A stretch of 64,000 nucleotides of DNA from an uncultured Oscillospiraceae bacterium (GTDB taxonomy: Bacteria; Bacillota; Clostridia; Oscillospirales; Acutalibacteraceae): positions 1 to 64,000 of the forward strand of contig UQLQ01000009.1 in NCBI GenBank assembly GCA_900541905.1, given 5' to 3'. Positions 34,794-43,519 of this stretch are shown here, piece by piece. Position numbers and translations under genes: made by a program. How positions within the stretch are numbered: the first letter of the stretch is position 1; every line of letters starts with the position of its first letter. The notes under the pieces are model-generated. The model had not been told where the DNA came from and did not search any database. It saw only the letters and a list, made by a program, of their open reading frames with translations.

Positions 34794-35915
34794 CTATATG
34801 TCTGTTAATTCACCAAGACTTTTTGCTTTTAAATATGCATTGATAAAGCCGTCAATATCTCCGTCCATAACCGCGTTTATATTGCCCATTTCATAATTGG
34901 TTCTGTGGTCTTTTACAAGTGTATAAGGCATAAATACATAAGAACGAATTTGACTGCCCCAGCCAATTTCTTTTTGCTCGCCTTTGATATCTTCAATTTT
35001 ATCCAAATGTTCACGCTCTTTGATTTCCATTAATTTAGAAATAAGCATTTTCATTGCAGTATCGCGGTTTTGATGCTGGCTGCGTTCTACTTGGCACGCC
35101 ACAACGATATTGGTTGGTATGTGGGTAATGCGAACCGCCGAAGACGTTTTATTTACCTTTTGACCACCGGCACCGCTGGCACGATAAACATCAATGCGCA
35201 AGTCATCCGGATTAATATCCACTTGAATATTGTCATCAATTTCCGGCATAACCTCCAGTGAGGCAAAAGAAGTATGCCGTCTTCCGGAAGAGTCAAACGG
35301 AGAAACACGTACCAAACGGTGCACACCCGCTTCACTTTTTAAAAAACCGTATGCGTTGGTTCCTTCTATTAATACAGATGCACTTTTTAAACCGGCCTCT
35401 TCTCCGTCCAGGTAATCCAATGTTTTCACTTGGTAACCATGACGCTCACCCCAGCGACAGTACATGCGATATAACATTTCTGCCCAATCCTGCGCTTCCG
35501 TTCCGCCCGCACCAGCATGAAATGTCAGTATCGCATTGTTTCCGTCGTACTCTCCTTGCAACAAAGTAGAAAGTCTCTGTACTTCCAGCTCAGACTTAAA
35601 CTGTTCAAATTCCGCCTGTGCTTCTTCCAATATAGAAACATCTTCAGCCTCATTTCCCAATTCTATTAATGTTTGAATATCATCAAACTTTTGTTTTAAA
35701 GCATTATATTTTGATACCTTATTTTTTAAAGTACTTGTACGCTGTAATATTTTTTGCGAATGACTCATGTCATTCCAAAATTCCGGCTCTGCTGCCTGAG
35801 CTTCCAATTTCTCAATTTCTTCTCCTGCCGCTTTTAAATCCAGAGCTTCTTCTAAATCAGACAAAGCCGGTTTTAATTCATCCAAAGCCAATTTTAATTC
35901 TTCAAATTGAAGCAT
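34794..35915 (-). CDS. prfB: Peptide chain release factor 2, without frameshift site
   Basis: Reads UGA and UAA stop codons. The ATG at 35915 (373 residues, MLQFEELKLAL) has AAAGGG nine bases upstream. The catalytic GGQ is in ASGAGGQKVNKT near residue 245, and the SPF tripeptide of stop-codon recognition is in VRVSPFDSSGRR near residue 205, identifying RF2 and not RF1. Most RF2 genes have an in-frame UGA near codon 25 that needs a +1 frameshift. Here the reading frame runs straight through that point (EEALDLKAAGEE). Confidence 0.96.
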   Translation of the reverse strand: MLQFEELKLALDELKPALSDLEEALDLKAAGEEIEKLEAQAAEPEFWNDMSHSQKILQRTSTLKNKVSKYNALKQKFDDIQTLIELGNEAEDVSILEEAQAEFEQFKSELEVQRLSTLLQGEYDGNNAILTFHAGAGGTEAQDWAEMLYRMYCRWGERHGYQVKTLDYLDGEEAGLKSASVLIEGTNAYGFLKSEAGVHRLVRVSPFDSSGRRHTSFASLEVMPEIDDNIQVDINPDDLRIDVYRASGAGGQKVNKTSSAVRITHIPTNIVVACQVERSQHQNRDTAMKMLISKLMEIKEREHLDKIEDIKGEQKEIGWGSQIRSYVFMPYTLVKDHRTNYEMGNINAVMDGDIDGFINAYLKAKSLGELTDI

Positions 35916-36090
35916 TCCTATCATCCCTTTATTTCATCTCAAATAACTACATTGTAATAAATCAATTTATCTGTTTGAATTTCAAAAAATTTCCTAAATT
36001 AGTAACTGTTATATTATAGTAGAATTGCCTTAGAAAGTAAAGTATATTCCAGGGATAATATATGATTCAAAGGAAATTTGAATCAAAACA

Positions 36091-36119
36091 TTGCAGTTTG
36101 TAAAATAATTAGGTACAAT
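36091..36119 (+). promoter_or_regulatory. Promoter of the zinc-ribbon membrane protein gene
   Basis: TTGCAG and TACAAT on the plus strand with a 17-base spacer, about 80 bases upstream of the likely start codon. Confidence 0.7.
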
Positions 36120-36141
36120 AAGAAAGAAAATGAACAATAGG

Positions 36142-36172
36142 TATGGTACAAATTTGCTTGATTTGTACCATA
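36142..36172 (+). promoter_or_regulatory. Palindrome in the leader of the membrane protein gene
   Basis: A perfect 12-pair inverted repeat (TATGGTACAAAT and its complement) with a seven-base loop lies about 16 bases after the predicted transcript start. It could be an operator or an mRNA structure near the ribosome-binding site; no T run follows it, so it is not a terminator. Confidence 0.6.
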
Positions 36173-36201
36173 GATATATTCAGAAAGGCATGGTATCTAT
36201 T

Positions 36202-37212
36202 ATGTCAAAATATACGGGTTTAGAATGTCCTGTCTGCAAAAATACATTCAAAGATGATGACGACATTGTGGTCTGCCCCGAGTGCGGTGCACCGTATCAC
36301 AGAACGTGCTACCAAAAAGAAGGCCACTGTATTTATGAGGATAAACATGGCACTGACCAAGCTTGGCAAGCAGAAGAACGTGCACATCAGGAGGCGGGAG
36401 ATAAAAAATGTCCTCGCTGTGGTACCGTGAATCCTTCCGATTCCTTATTCTGTTCCAAATGCGGACAATCGCTGAGCTATGACAGCCAAGCGCATGGACA
36501 AGCACCGACAGATTCGGAACAGTCTTATACTCCTCCGCCGGGAGCCGGACCGAATGTTGGACCAACAGGTATGCCATATCCCTTTGACCCAATGGGAGGC
36601 GTAAATCCCAAAGACCACATTGAAGGTATTGAGGCAGGAGACATGGCAAAGTTTGTACAGGCAAACACGCCATATTATATGGGAAGATTTTTAAATCTTT
36701 CTGCTTTTAAACGAGGACGTTTCCATTTTGCTGCTTTTTTATTTGGTGGCGGTTGGTTTTTATACCGTAAACAATATGTGTTGGGTATTATTCTAACAGC
36801 ATTTCAAATAATTGCATCTGTGGCAGCCGGTTTTCTGCAAACGTATTATACAATTCCTCTTATGAACGAATTGCTGCCAAATGTAAATAATGTTTCCAAA
36901 TATTATTGGGGATTTATTCAATCTTGGGATGCGCTTGCCGCAAAATCTCCTCTAACGTTATTTTTGGTTATGCTGCCGACTATACTAATTTTACTTCAAT
37001 TTGTGGAACGAATTTTGTGTGGTATCTTCGCTAATAAACTGTATTTAAAGCATTGTGTAAAAGAAATCAATCAAATTAAAGTCAATACCACAACAACTCA
37101 GGAATATGAGACACAATTAAAACAAAGAGGCGGTGTTAGCACAACACTTGCATTTTCTCTCATGATTTGTTATGTTATTATTAATTTTATTCCCATGTTT
37201 TTTAACGTTTAA
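36202..37212 (+). CDS. Zinc-ribbon/RING-like membrane protein (DUF2628-like)
   Basis: Unrecognised function. The likely start is ATG 36202 (336 residues, MSKYTGLECPVC); an ATG four codons earlier lies against the AGAAAGG sequence. Residues ~8-45 hold a RING-like cysteine set (CPVCKNTF, VVCPECGAPYHRTCY, GHC), and residues ~73-93 a zinc ribbon (CPRCGTVNPSDSLFCSKCG). After a Pro/Gly-rich linker come about four membrane segments with FAAFLFGGGWFLYRKQYVLG, which is typical of DUF2628-family proteins. It has a promoter and a structured leader and is followed by galU. Confidence 0.8.
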   Translation: MSKYTGLECPVCKNTFKDDDDIVVCPECGAPYHRTCYQKEGHCIYEDKHGTDQAWQAEERAHQEAGDKKCPRCGTVNPSDSLFCSKCGQSLSYDSQAHGQAPTDSEQSYTPPPGAGPNVGPTGMPYPFDPMGGVNPKDHIEGIEAGDMAKFVQANTPYYMGRFLNLSAFKRGRFHFAAFLFGGGWFLYRKQYVLGIILTAFQIIASVAAGFLQTYYTIPLMNELLPNVNNVSKYYWGFIQSWDALAAKSPLTLFLVMLPTILILLQFVERILCGIFANKLYLKHCVKEINQIKVNTTTTQEYETQLKQRGGVSTTLAFSLMICYVIINFIPMFFNV

Positions 37213-37255
37213 ATGTTCAGAGAGATGGATTACATAAACTAAGGAGTTGACATCA

Positions 37256-38134
37256 TTGAAAGTAAGAAAGGCCGTTATCCCTGCTGCTGGGCTGGGAACA
37301 CGCGTACTGCCTGCTACAAAGGCAATGCCGAAAGAAATGCTGACTATTGTAGACAAACCGGCAATTCAATACATTGTGGAAGAAGCGGTAAAGTCCGGCA
37401 TTACAGATATTTTAATTATTACCAACAGAGGTAAAGATGTAATTGAGGATCATTTTGACCGTGTGCCGGAATTGGAAGAACGTCTTTTGGCAGGAGGGGA
37501 TTCCAAAAAAGCCATGTTGGATGAAGTAGTGGATATTTCTCGTTTGGCTAACATTTATTTCGTCCGCCAAAAAGAAACCAAAGGACTTGGCCATGCAGTA
37601 AACTGCGCCCGTTCTTTCGTAGGCAACGAGCCTTTTGCAGTTTTGTATGGCGACGATGTTATTATTGGAGAGGATCCTGCTTGCGGACAACTCATTCGTG
37701 CTTATGAAGAATTTGGTCGCGGCGTACTGGGTGTAAACCAAGTCTCTGCGGAAGCAATCACCAAATACAGTTCTTTAAAAGTAGACCCCATTCGTGATAA
37801 TTATTTTCTATGCACTGATATGATAGAAAAACCAACCCCTGACAAAATTATGTCTTTATACTCTATTTTAGGCCGCTGTGTACTTCCGCCTGAGATATTT
37901 GATATTTTAGACCAAACACAACCGGGGGCCGGAGGCGAAATTCAGCTGACAGACGCTATGTGTGAACTGGCACGCCGTGACGGCATGACTGCAGTTGAAT
38001 TTACAGGAAAACGCTATGACATGGGCAATAAGTTGGGAATTATGCAGGCAAATGTTGAGCTTGCTCTGCAACATAAAGATATTGGCGCTGATTTCAAACA
38101 GTATTTACAAGAATTGACAAAAACTCTTTCATAA
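37256..38134 (+). CDS. galU: UTP-glucose-1-phosphate uridylyltransferase
   Basis: Makes UDP-glucose for glycolipids and surface sugars. The second TTG (37256) is nine bases from AGGAG and fits better than the TTG at 37247. The 292 residues show the nucleotide-binding AVIPAAGLGTRVLPATKAMPK, the uridine/Mg region (VLYGDDVIIGED) and GEIQLTDAM near residue 222, all diagnostic for GalU. A terminator that doubles as the rpsF promoter follows. Confidence 0.95.
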   Translation: MKVRKAVIPAAGLGTRVLPATKAMPKEMLTIVDKPAIQYIVEEAVKSGITDILIITNRGKDVIEDHFDRVPELEERLLAGGDSKKAMLDEVVDISRLANIYFVRQKETKGLGHAVNCARSFVGNEPFAVLYGDDVIIGEDPACGQLIRAYEEFGRGVLGVNQVSAEAITKYSSLKVDPIRDNYFLCTDMIEKPTPDKIMSLYSILGRCVLPPEIFDILDQTQPGAGGEIQLTDAMCELARRDGMTAVEFTGKRYDMGNKLGIMQANVELALQHKDIGADFKQYLQELTKTLS

Positions 38135-38138
38135 AAGA

Positions 38139-38168
38139 TTGACAACGCAGTGATGGATATGATATAAT
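38139..38168 (+). promoter_or_regulatory. Promoter of the rpsF-ssb-rpsR operon
   Basis: TTGACA and TATAAT with an 18-base spacer on the plus strand. The -10 box is in the loop and right arm of the galU terminator hairpin. Confidence 0.85.
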
Positions 38169-38185
38169 CACTGCGTTATTCTTTT
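38144..38185 (+). terminator. Terminator of galU overlapping the rpsF promoter
   Basis: An 11-pair perfect stem (AACGCAGTGAT and its complement, arms 38144-38154 and 38167-38177) with a 12-base loop and a T-rich tail follows galU. Confidence 0.75.
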
Positions 38186-38211
38186 ATATATCATGAAAAA
38201 TAACAATCCTT

Positions 38212-38230
38212 ACTCTGCCATAGGCAGGGT
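38212..38230 (+). promoter_or_regulatory. Leader hairpin of rpsF, candidate S6 autoregulatory site
   Basis: ACTCTGCC / GGCAGGGT, eight pairs with one G-U, ATA loop, 28 bases before the rpsF start. Leaders of rpsF operons in several bacteria bind the S6:S18 complex, so autogenous control is plausible; the known consensus could not be confirmed. Confidence 0.4.
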
Positions 38231-38257
38231 CTAAAGTCCAAAAGGAGGTGCAATACA

Positions 38258-38608
38258 ATGCCAAATCTAACAAATTCTTATGAAACTGTCATCATCCTAT
38301 CCAACAATCTAGGTGATGAAGCAATTGCTGCAACAATTGAAAAGTTTAAAAAGTTAATTGCAGACAATGGTGAAGTTGAATCTGTTGAAGATTGGGGTAA
38401 ACGTAAGTTTGCTTACCCAATTCAAAAACAAAACGAAGGTCACTATACACTGATTAACTTCAAAAGCTCCCCTGAATTTACAGCTGAGCTTGACAGAATT
38501 TACAATATTACTGACGGAGTACTTCGTTCTCTTATTGTGAAAAAAGAAGTAAAACCTGCTAAAGCAAAAAAAGCTCCAAAACAATTTGAAGCTGCTAAAG
38601 CAGAATAA
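38258..38608 (+). CDS. rpsF: 30S ribosomal protein S6
   Basis: Binds S18 and the central domain of 16S rRNA. The 116 residues fit: SYETVIILSNNLGDEAIAAT, VESVEDWGKRKFAYPIQKQN and the C-terminal basic tail (KKEVKPAKAKKAP). AAAGGAGG precedes the start. First gene of rpsF-ssb-rpsR. Confidence 0.97.
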   Translation: MPNLTNSYETVIILSNNLGDEAIAATIEKFKKLIADNGEVESVEDWGKRKFAYPIQKQNEGHYTLINFKSSPEFTAELDRIYNITDGVLRSLIVKKEVKPAKAKKAPKQFEAAKAE

Positions 38609-38633
38609 TTGCTGAGGAGGAAAGTGATTCATT

Positions 38634-39101
38634 ATGTTAAACGTTGCAATATTAATGGGCCGTTTAGTTGCTGACCCTGAAATTCGCCATACACCAAATG
38701 ACATTGCGGTAACAAGCTTTACCATCGCTGTTGACCGCTCTTATGTAAAATCCGGTGCAGAACGTCAAGCGGATTTTATCGATATTGTTGCATGGCGTGC
38801 AACTGCAGAGTTTGTATGTAAATATTTTCGCAAGGGTCAAATGATTGCTGTTCAAGGATCGATTCAAACCAGATCTTACACAGACAAAGACGGCAATAAA
38901 CGAAAAGCTTTTGAAATTGTAGCGGATAATGTACACTTTGCTGATTCCAAACGTGATACTTCCGCACCTGCAATGGGTGGTGGTATGTATCAGCAACCTA
39001 CAGCACGTCCTGAAGTAACAAGTGCTCCCGCACCGGCTTATACCAGCGGTGATACCGGAGACTTTGAAGAAATTTTGAATGACGATGATTTGCCATTCTA
39101 A
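38634..39101 (+). CDS. ssb: Single-stranded DNA-binding protein
   Basis: OB-fold single-strand DNA-binding protein of replication and repair. Residues 1-110 form the OB fold (MLNVAILMGRLVADPEIRHT; FIDIVAWRATAEFVCKYFRK), then a Gly/Pro/Ala-rich linker and the conserved acidic tail DDDLPF that docks partner proteins such as RecJ and PriA. Sits between rpsF and rpsR as is usual. Confidence 0.97.
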   Translation: MLNVAILMGRLVADPEIRHTPNDIAVTSFTIAVDRSYVKSGAERQADFIDIVAWRATAEFVCKYFRKGQMIAVQGSIQTRSYTDKDGNKRKAFEIVADNVHFADSKRDTSAPAMGGGMYQQPTARPEVTSAPAPAYTSGDTGDFEEILNDDDLPF

Positions 39102-39143
39102 ATTTTAAAATTCTGAAAATCAAATGTAAAAGGAGGCTTTACC

Positions 39144-39407
39144 ATGTCTGAAAAAAATGAAAGACCGGAAAGAGACAACCGTCGCGGCGGCGCACGTAAA
39201 GGCCGTAAAAAAGTTTGCAGCTTCTGTGTTGATAAAGTAGACTGCATCGATTATAAAGATGTTGCAAAACTTCGCCGTTTTATTTCTGAGAGAGCAAAAA
39301 TTCTTCCTCGCAGAGTAACAGGCACATGCGCACATCACCAACGCGAGTTGACAGTTGCAATTAAACGTGCACGTATCATTTCATTGCTGCCATTCAGCAG
39401 TGACTGA
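39144..39407 (+). CDS. rpsR: 30S ribosomal protein S18, cysteine-containing form
   Basis: Partner of S6. The 87 residues contain the core YKDVAKLRRFISERAKILPRRVTGTCAHHQ. The N-terminal region has CSFCVDKVDC plus the later Cys of TGTCAHHQ, which fits the zinc-binding C+ variant common in Clostridia. Confidence 0.97.
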   Translation: MSEKNERPERDNRRGGARKGRKKVCSFCVDKVDCIDYKDVAKLRRFISERAKILPRRVTGTCAHHQRELTVAIKRARIISLLPFSSD

Positions 39408-39424
39408 TTCTAAATAGAGACATA

Positions 39425-39457
39425 GGTCAATGCAGTAAATGCTGTATTGACCTTTTT
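39425..39457 (+). terminator. Terminator of rpsF-ssb-rpsR
   Basis: GGTCAATGCAG / CTGTATTGACC with one unpaired or G-U position, six-base loop and a T run, 17 bases after rpsR. Confidence 0.85.
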
Positions 39458-39516
39458 GTTTTTTACACTGAAACGTAGTATAATAACTTGTAATAAAAAT
39501 CAAAGGAGGTTATCCG

Positions 39517-40308
39517 TTGCGTATTGATTTTCATACTCATGTTTTTCCTGATAAATTAGCTGAAAAAGCACTTACTTCCATATCAGAACATACAGGCGCC
39601 CCCTACTTTACCAATGGAACTGTAGCAGATACAGATAAAAAATTAAAAGAATGGAACGTGGATAGTTCTGTTGCACTACATATTGCGACCAATCCCAAAC
39701 AACAGTATAATGTGAATACTTGGGCAGCCGAAATTCAAACAGAAAAACGTTTCTGCTTTGGCTCCGTACATCCGGATGCACCGGACGCTTTATCCGAGCT
39801 GGAACGAATCAAAACTCTGGGACTGTACGGAGTAAAACTTCACCCGTACTTTCAATCATTCAATATAGACGATAAAAAGATGTTCCCTATCTATGACTGC
39901 ATTTCTTCTCTAAAACTTCCTCTGCTTCTACATGTTGGATTTGACCCTTCTTATCCAGGGGCCACAGAAGGCGTTCCACAGCGTTTGATTACAGTATTGG
40001 AAAATTTCCCTCACTTAACAATGATAGCTGCTCATATGGGCGGCCTGGGCTGTTATCAAGAAGCGCAAACGTATCTTTTGGGAAAACCAATCTATATTGA
40101 TACAGCAATTGCTTCTCAATTTTTAACGCCTGAATTGTTTCACCAAATGGTATCAAAACATGATTCACAGCGTATTTTGTTTGGCAGCGACTGTCCTTGG
40201 AGTTCATCTCTGACCGAAGCCCAATTGATTGAACAGAGTAATCTATCCTCGGAACAATTGGAAAACATATTTTACAAAAACGCGCAGAGAGTACTGCATA
40301 TACAATAA
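39517..40308 (+). CDS. TIM-barrel metal-dependent hydrolase (amidohydrolase 2 family)
   Basis: The 263 residues start at TTG 39517, well spaced from AAAGGAGG. Motifs of the COG2159-type fold are visible: DFHTHVFPD at the N-terminus (metal ligands), GVKLHPYFQSFN near residue 108, LLLHVGFDP near residue 133, MIAAHMGG near residue 170 and LFGSDCPWSS near residue 225. Relatives include decarboxylases and hydrolases; the substrate is unknown. It is a single-gene unit. Confidence 0.88.
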   Translation: MRIDFHTHVFPDKLAEKALTSISEHTGAPYFTNGTVADTDKKLKEWNVDSSVALHIATNPKQQYNVNTWAAEIQTEKRFCFGSVHPDAPDALSELERIKTLGLYGVKLHPYFQSFNIDDKKMFPIYDCISSLKLPLLLHVGFDPSYPGATEGVPQRLITVLENFPHLTMIAAHMGGLGCYQEAQTYLLGKPIYIDTAIASQFLTPELFHQMVSKHDSQRILFGSDCPWSSSLTEAQLIEQSNLSSEQLENIFYKNAQRVLHIQ

Positions 40309-40350
40309 AAAATAGGTAAGCTGTTATGTATTACAGCTTACCTATTTTTT
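40307..40350. terminator. Bidirectional terminator between convergent genes
   Basis: Long 18-pair stem (AAAAAATAGGTAAGCTGT and its complement) with an eight-base loop between the plus-strand hydrolase and the minus-strand pseudokinase gene. Confidence 0.88.
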
Positions 40351-42031
40351 ATGAACCGGAGCTGACAATCAACACAACATGAGCTCCATATTGCAGTTCA
40401 TTCCCAGCCTGTTGCTCTAGATAACCAATCACATAACCGGATTCTAACATATCCGATTGATAAATATAAGAAACCTCAAAGCCTTGAGCTCTTAATTGTT
40501 TTTCCGCTTGTTCATAAGACATTCCCGCTACATTCGGCAATATACGTTTGTATGGTCCCTGGCTGATTTCAACTACAATAGTTCCACCCTTTATCATAGT
40601 TTCTCCTGCTTTTGGCGTTTGAGAAATGATATATCCTTCAGGAATTTGGTCACTAAACACATATCGCGATGATATTACTTCGTAATCCAATACTTGTTGT
40701 GCTGAACTTGCTTTCACAACAGAATAATTTTCTCCTACCAAGTTAGGAGCTACCATTCTTACTTCTGAAATTTCAGAAGTTTGTGAAGAAAAAACTCTTT
40801 CTTGAGAAACATTGCTGTCTGCTTCTATACTGGAGGTTATAAAAACTTCTCCGCTCGATTGATTGAAAGGTGCCCCATTGTTAAAATTAAAGAAAAAGAA
40901 AATAAGCAAAGCGATGACCAGCACTACCACAGCGGAAATTAAAATCCATACCCATGCAGGTAGAAACTGTTTTTCTTTCGGCTCTTTTATATGTTCCGAC
41001 GCTTTTATTTTTCTTAATTCATCTTCTGTCAGTTTTGGTATACTTTGCGTTTCTTCAATCACTGCTGTAATGGTTGGAGATGCTGACAGCTCTGCACGCA
41101 AGCGTTCAAAGGTCTGTGTTCTTTTCTGCGGATATACTTGTAATCCATTGGCCAATGAAGTTACAACATGCGGCGGCAGTTCTTTTAATATCCCTGTTGG
41201 AATCAGCAATCGCGCATCTTCTTTTCTTTTAATCGCTTTTTCGGGTAAAGTTCCTGTCAAAGCATAAAATAAAGATGCAGTAAAACCATATACATCTGTT
41301 GCTTCATGAAATGTTTCCGTTTGACCGTATTGTTCCAATGCTGCACAGCCATCCACCAAATCGGCCGGCAATCTGCCTCCTTCACGGCGGACTGCTTCAA
41401 TGCAGAAATCTCCCAATTTCATTTTTCCATTTTCCATGATGCTGAGAGAATCCAATGAAATACCGTAATGTCCAATTCCATTTTCATGCAATGCACTTAA
41501 AGCGGAAAGTACTGGCATAAATAACTTTCTGGCAGCGTTCCAATCTAAATGGCCGCCGCTTTTTTCGATAAAATACCGTAAAGAAACCTGTTCATCCCAA
41601 TCGGAAATGGTATACGCTGTACCATTTTCTTCAAAGATATCATAAATGTGATCTACTGCCGTTAAATCGCGCATATGCGCAATGGTGCGTGAATAGGATA
41701 AAAATTGCCTCATATAGTCACAGTACAAATCATAACAGGCCTGATTTGTCACACTATCCAGGCCGTTAATGTCCCTTTGACATAATGTTTTGGGAAAATA
41801 TTCCCGAATCGCAATTTTATTCTTCAGCACTTTATCGTAACCAATATAAGTAAATCCTTGACTACCGTGCTTTTTTGCCCGCCCCACAAGATATCTTCCT
41901 TGCAGCAGTGTTTCATAAGGTAAAGCAAGAGGCAATTGAGGTTCGTCTACAAGATGTCCGCATTTTAAGCATGTATGGTCCTCAAACAACGGTTCCATAC
42001 AATTCATACATCTTCTCTCTTCCGTTTTCAT
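40349..42031 (-). CDS. PASTA-domain membrane pseudokinase with zinc ribbon
   Basis: Looks like a PknB-type receptor kinase with a degraded catalytic core. ATG 42031 (560 residues) has GGAGGTG seven bases upstream. Residues ~8-25 form a zinc ribbon (CMNCMEPLFEDHTCLKCG). The kinase fold follows (GRAKKHGSQGFTYIGYD, then IAIREYFPKTL), but the ATP-anchoring Lys is Arg, HRD is HYG (GIGHYGISLDSLS) and DFG is DFC. A membrane helix is near residues 316-340, then two PASTA domains (MVAPNLVGENY..., ILPNVAGMSYEQAEKQL...). PASTA domains bind peptidoglycan fragments or beta-lactams. Possibly a cell-wall sensor that signals without catalysis. Confidence 0.85.
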   Translation of the reverse strand: MKTEERRCMNCMEPLFEDHTCLKCGHLVDEPQLPLALPYETLLQGRYLVGRAKKHGSQGFTYIGYDKVLKNKIAIREYFPKTLCQRDINGLDSVTNQACYDLYCDYMRQFLSYSRTIAHMRDLTAVDHIYDIFEENGTAYTISDWDEQVSLRYFIEKSGGHLDWNAARKLFMPVLSALSALHENGIGHYGISLDSLSIMENGKMKLGDFCIEAVRREGGRLPADLVDGCAALEQYGQTETFHEATDVYGFTASLFYALTGTLPEKAIKRKEDARLLIPTGILKELPPHVVTSLANGLQVYPQKRTQTFERLRAELSASPTITAVIEETQSIPKLTEDELRKIKASEHIKEPKEKQFLPAWVWILISAVVVLVIALLIFFFFNFNNGAPFNQSSGEVFITSSIEADSNVSQERVFSSQTSEISEVRMVAPNLVGENYSVVKASSAQQVLDYEVISSRYVFSDQIPEGYIISQTPKAGETMIKGGTIVVEISQGPYKRILPNVAGMSYEQAEKQLRAQGFEVSYIYQSDMLESGYVIGYLEQQAGNELQYGAHVVLIVSSGS

Positions 42032-42070
42032 GCCTATCACCTCCCCTATCAAGCATTTGTTTACACAAGA

Positions 42071-42808
42071 TTACGCATCCAACGGATTCTCCCAGTTGTG
42101 CCATACATTTTGTACATCGTCATTGTCTTCCAGAGAATCCAACAATTTTTGCATTTTGACTGCAATTTCGTCATCGGTTATTTCCGTATAAGTGCTTGGT
42201 ACCATTTCAACTTCTGCGGATATAAATTCATATCCTTTATTGGTCAGCGCATCTAAAACGGCGCTGAAATCTTCAGGAGCTGTTTCTATTACAAATACAT
42301 CTCCATCTGTCTGAAAATCAGAAGCTCCTGCTTCCAGACTGTCCTCCATGACCGTATCTTCGTTTCGTCCTTCTTTATCTACAATCAGCATTCCTTTTTG
42401 CTCAAACATAAAAGAAACACAGCCAACAGTCCCCAAATTACCGCCGGATTTATCAAAGTAATGACGTACATCACCTGCGGTACGATTTCTGTTATCTGTC
42501 AGTGCTTCCACAATAACAGCAACACCACAAGGGCCATAACCTTCATATACAATGCTTTCAAATTTTTCACCGTCAGTTTCACCGGCAGCTTTTTTAATAA
42601 TGCGTTCTATATTATCATTTGGTACATTACAGGCTTTTGCTTTTGCAATGCAATCTTTTAATTTTGAGTTGGAGTTGGGATCCGGCCCGCCTCCTTCTTT
42701 TACTGCTACCGCCAATTCTCTGCCGATTTTGGTAAAGATTTTTGCTTTGGCTCCGTCAGTTTTTTCTTTTTTTCTTTTGATATTATTCCATTTAGAATGT
42801 CCTGCCAT
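42071..42808 (-). CDS. YebC/PmpR family protein
   Basis: Cytoplasmic protein of 245 residues; the family was called transcriptional regulators, and recent work on YebC ties some members to translation of proline stretches. The N-terminus MAGHSKWNNIKRKKEKTDGAK is invariant in the family, and GYGPCGVAVIVEALTDNRNRT and the GGNLGTVGCVSFMF segments are typical. AGGAGG precedes the ATG. No ruvC or ruvAB follow, so the usual clustering is absent. Confidence 0.95.
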   Translation of the reverse strand: MAGHSKWNNIKRKKEKTDGAKAKIFTKIGRELAVAVKEGGGPDPNSNSKLKDCIAKAKACNVPNDNIERIIKKAAGETDGEKFESIVYEGYGPCGVAVIVEALTDNRNRTAGDVRHYFDKSGGNLGTVGCVSFMFEQKGMLIVDKEGRNEDTVMEDSLEAGASDFQTDGDVFVIETAPEDFSAVLDALTNKGYEFISAEVEMVPSTYTEITDDEIAVKMQKLLDSLEDNDDVQNVWHNWENPLDA

Positions 42809-42847
42809 AATGACTTTCCTCCTGCAAATTTGTCACCACACATCATA

Positions 42848-43426
42848 TCATAAAACCGGTATATTGGCAAGCAATAATCGTTTGACCGCATTTTGCAGTT
42901 CCTTGGTATTCAGCGGTTTTCGGTCAGTATTCCCTGCTGAAACGGTTCCGATTAATTTTGTATTCATAACAGAAAATGTCAGCTGTAATTGCTGCTGCAT
43001 CATTTCCACACCGCGTTTGTCATCTGAACCGTAAACAGACAATAAAAATGCCTTTTTGGGCTTTTCAAAGGGATGTTTGATATGACGTGAAATATACGCT
43101 TCGTAATATTGCTGTGTTCTGTCAAACACAGCTTTTAAAGGCGCGGGAAAACTAAGACCGTATACAGGCGTCGCCACAACCACCACATCTGCATTGCGAT
43201 ACAATGTGTCAAACAATTGATAATCAGGAATGCTGCATCCCTCTTTTTGTCGACAAAAACCACAAGCAGTACACGGTGCCATATTTTCTTGATATGCATG
43301 GAATGTATAAATGTTTGTATTCGGATAAACATTCTCCCATTCCTGTATAAATATTTTTAATAACTCTTTGGTAAAACCACGTTCTCTTGGAGAACCATAT
43401 AATACGAGCATGTTTTTTTCCATCAT
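42848..43426 (-). CDS. NADPH-dependent FMN reductase / flavodoxin-like protein
   Basis: The 192 residues form a flavodoxin-like fold: LYGSPRERGFTKELL (phosphate-binding loop) near residue 9 and VVVATPVYGLSFPAPLKAVFDRTQQ near residue 80. Between them, PCTACGFCRQKEGC gives a cysteine cluster characteristic of the iron-sulfur flavoprotein (Isf) like family. Likely an electron carrier or reductase; the partner is not known. It starts ATGATG after AAGGAAC. Confidence 0.85.
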   Translation of the reverse strand: MMEKNMLVLYGSPRERGFTKELLKIFIQEWENVYPNTNIYTFHAYQENMAPCTACGFCRQKEGCSIPDYQLFDTLYRNADVVVVATPVYGLSFPAPLKAVFDRTQQYYEAYISRHIKHPFEKPKKAFLLSVYGSDDKRGVEMMQQQLQLTFSVMNTKLIGTVSAGNTDRKPLNTKELQNAVKRLLLANIPVL

Positions 43427-43519
43427 TAAAGTTCCTTATCATTTCTTATTTGTATGCTTTTGATTATCAAAATACATAAATACAGCGTTTGATGTCCTAT
43501 CATTATTTTCTTTCATATA

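Noticed and set aside
36248..36673. 141-residue frame on the minus strand
   Set aside because: Antisense to the zinc-ribbon membrane protein; cysteine codons of that gene explain it.
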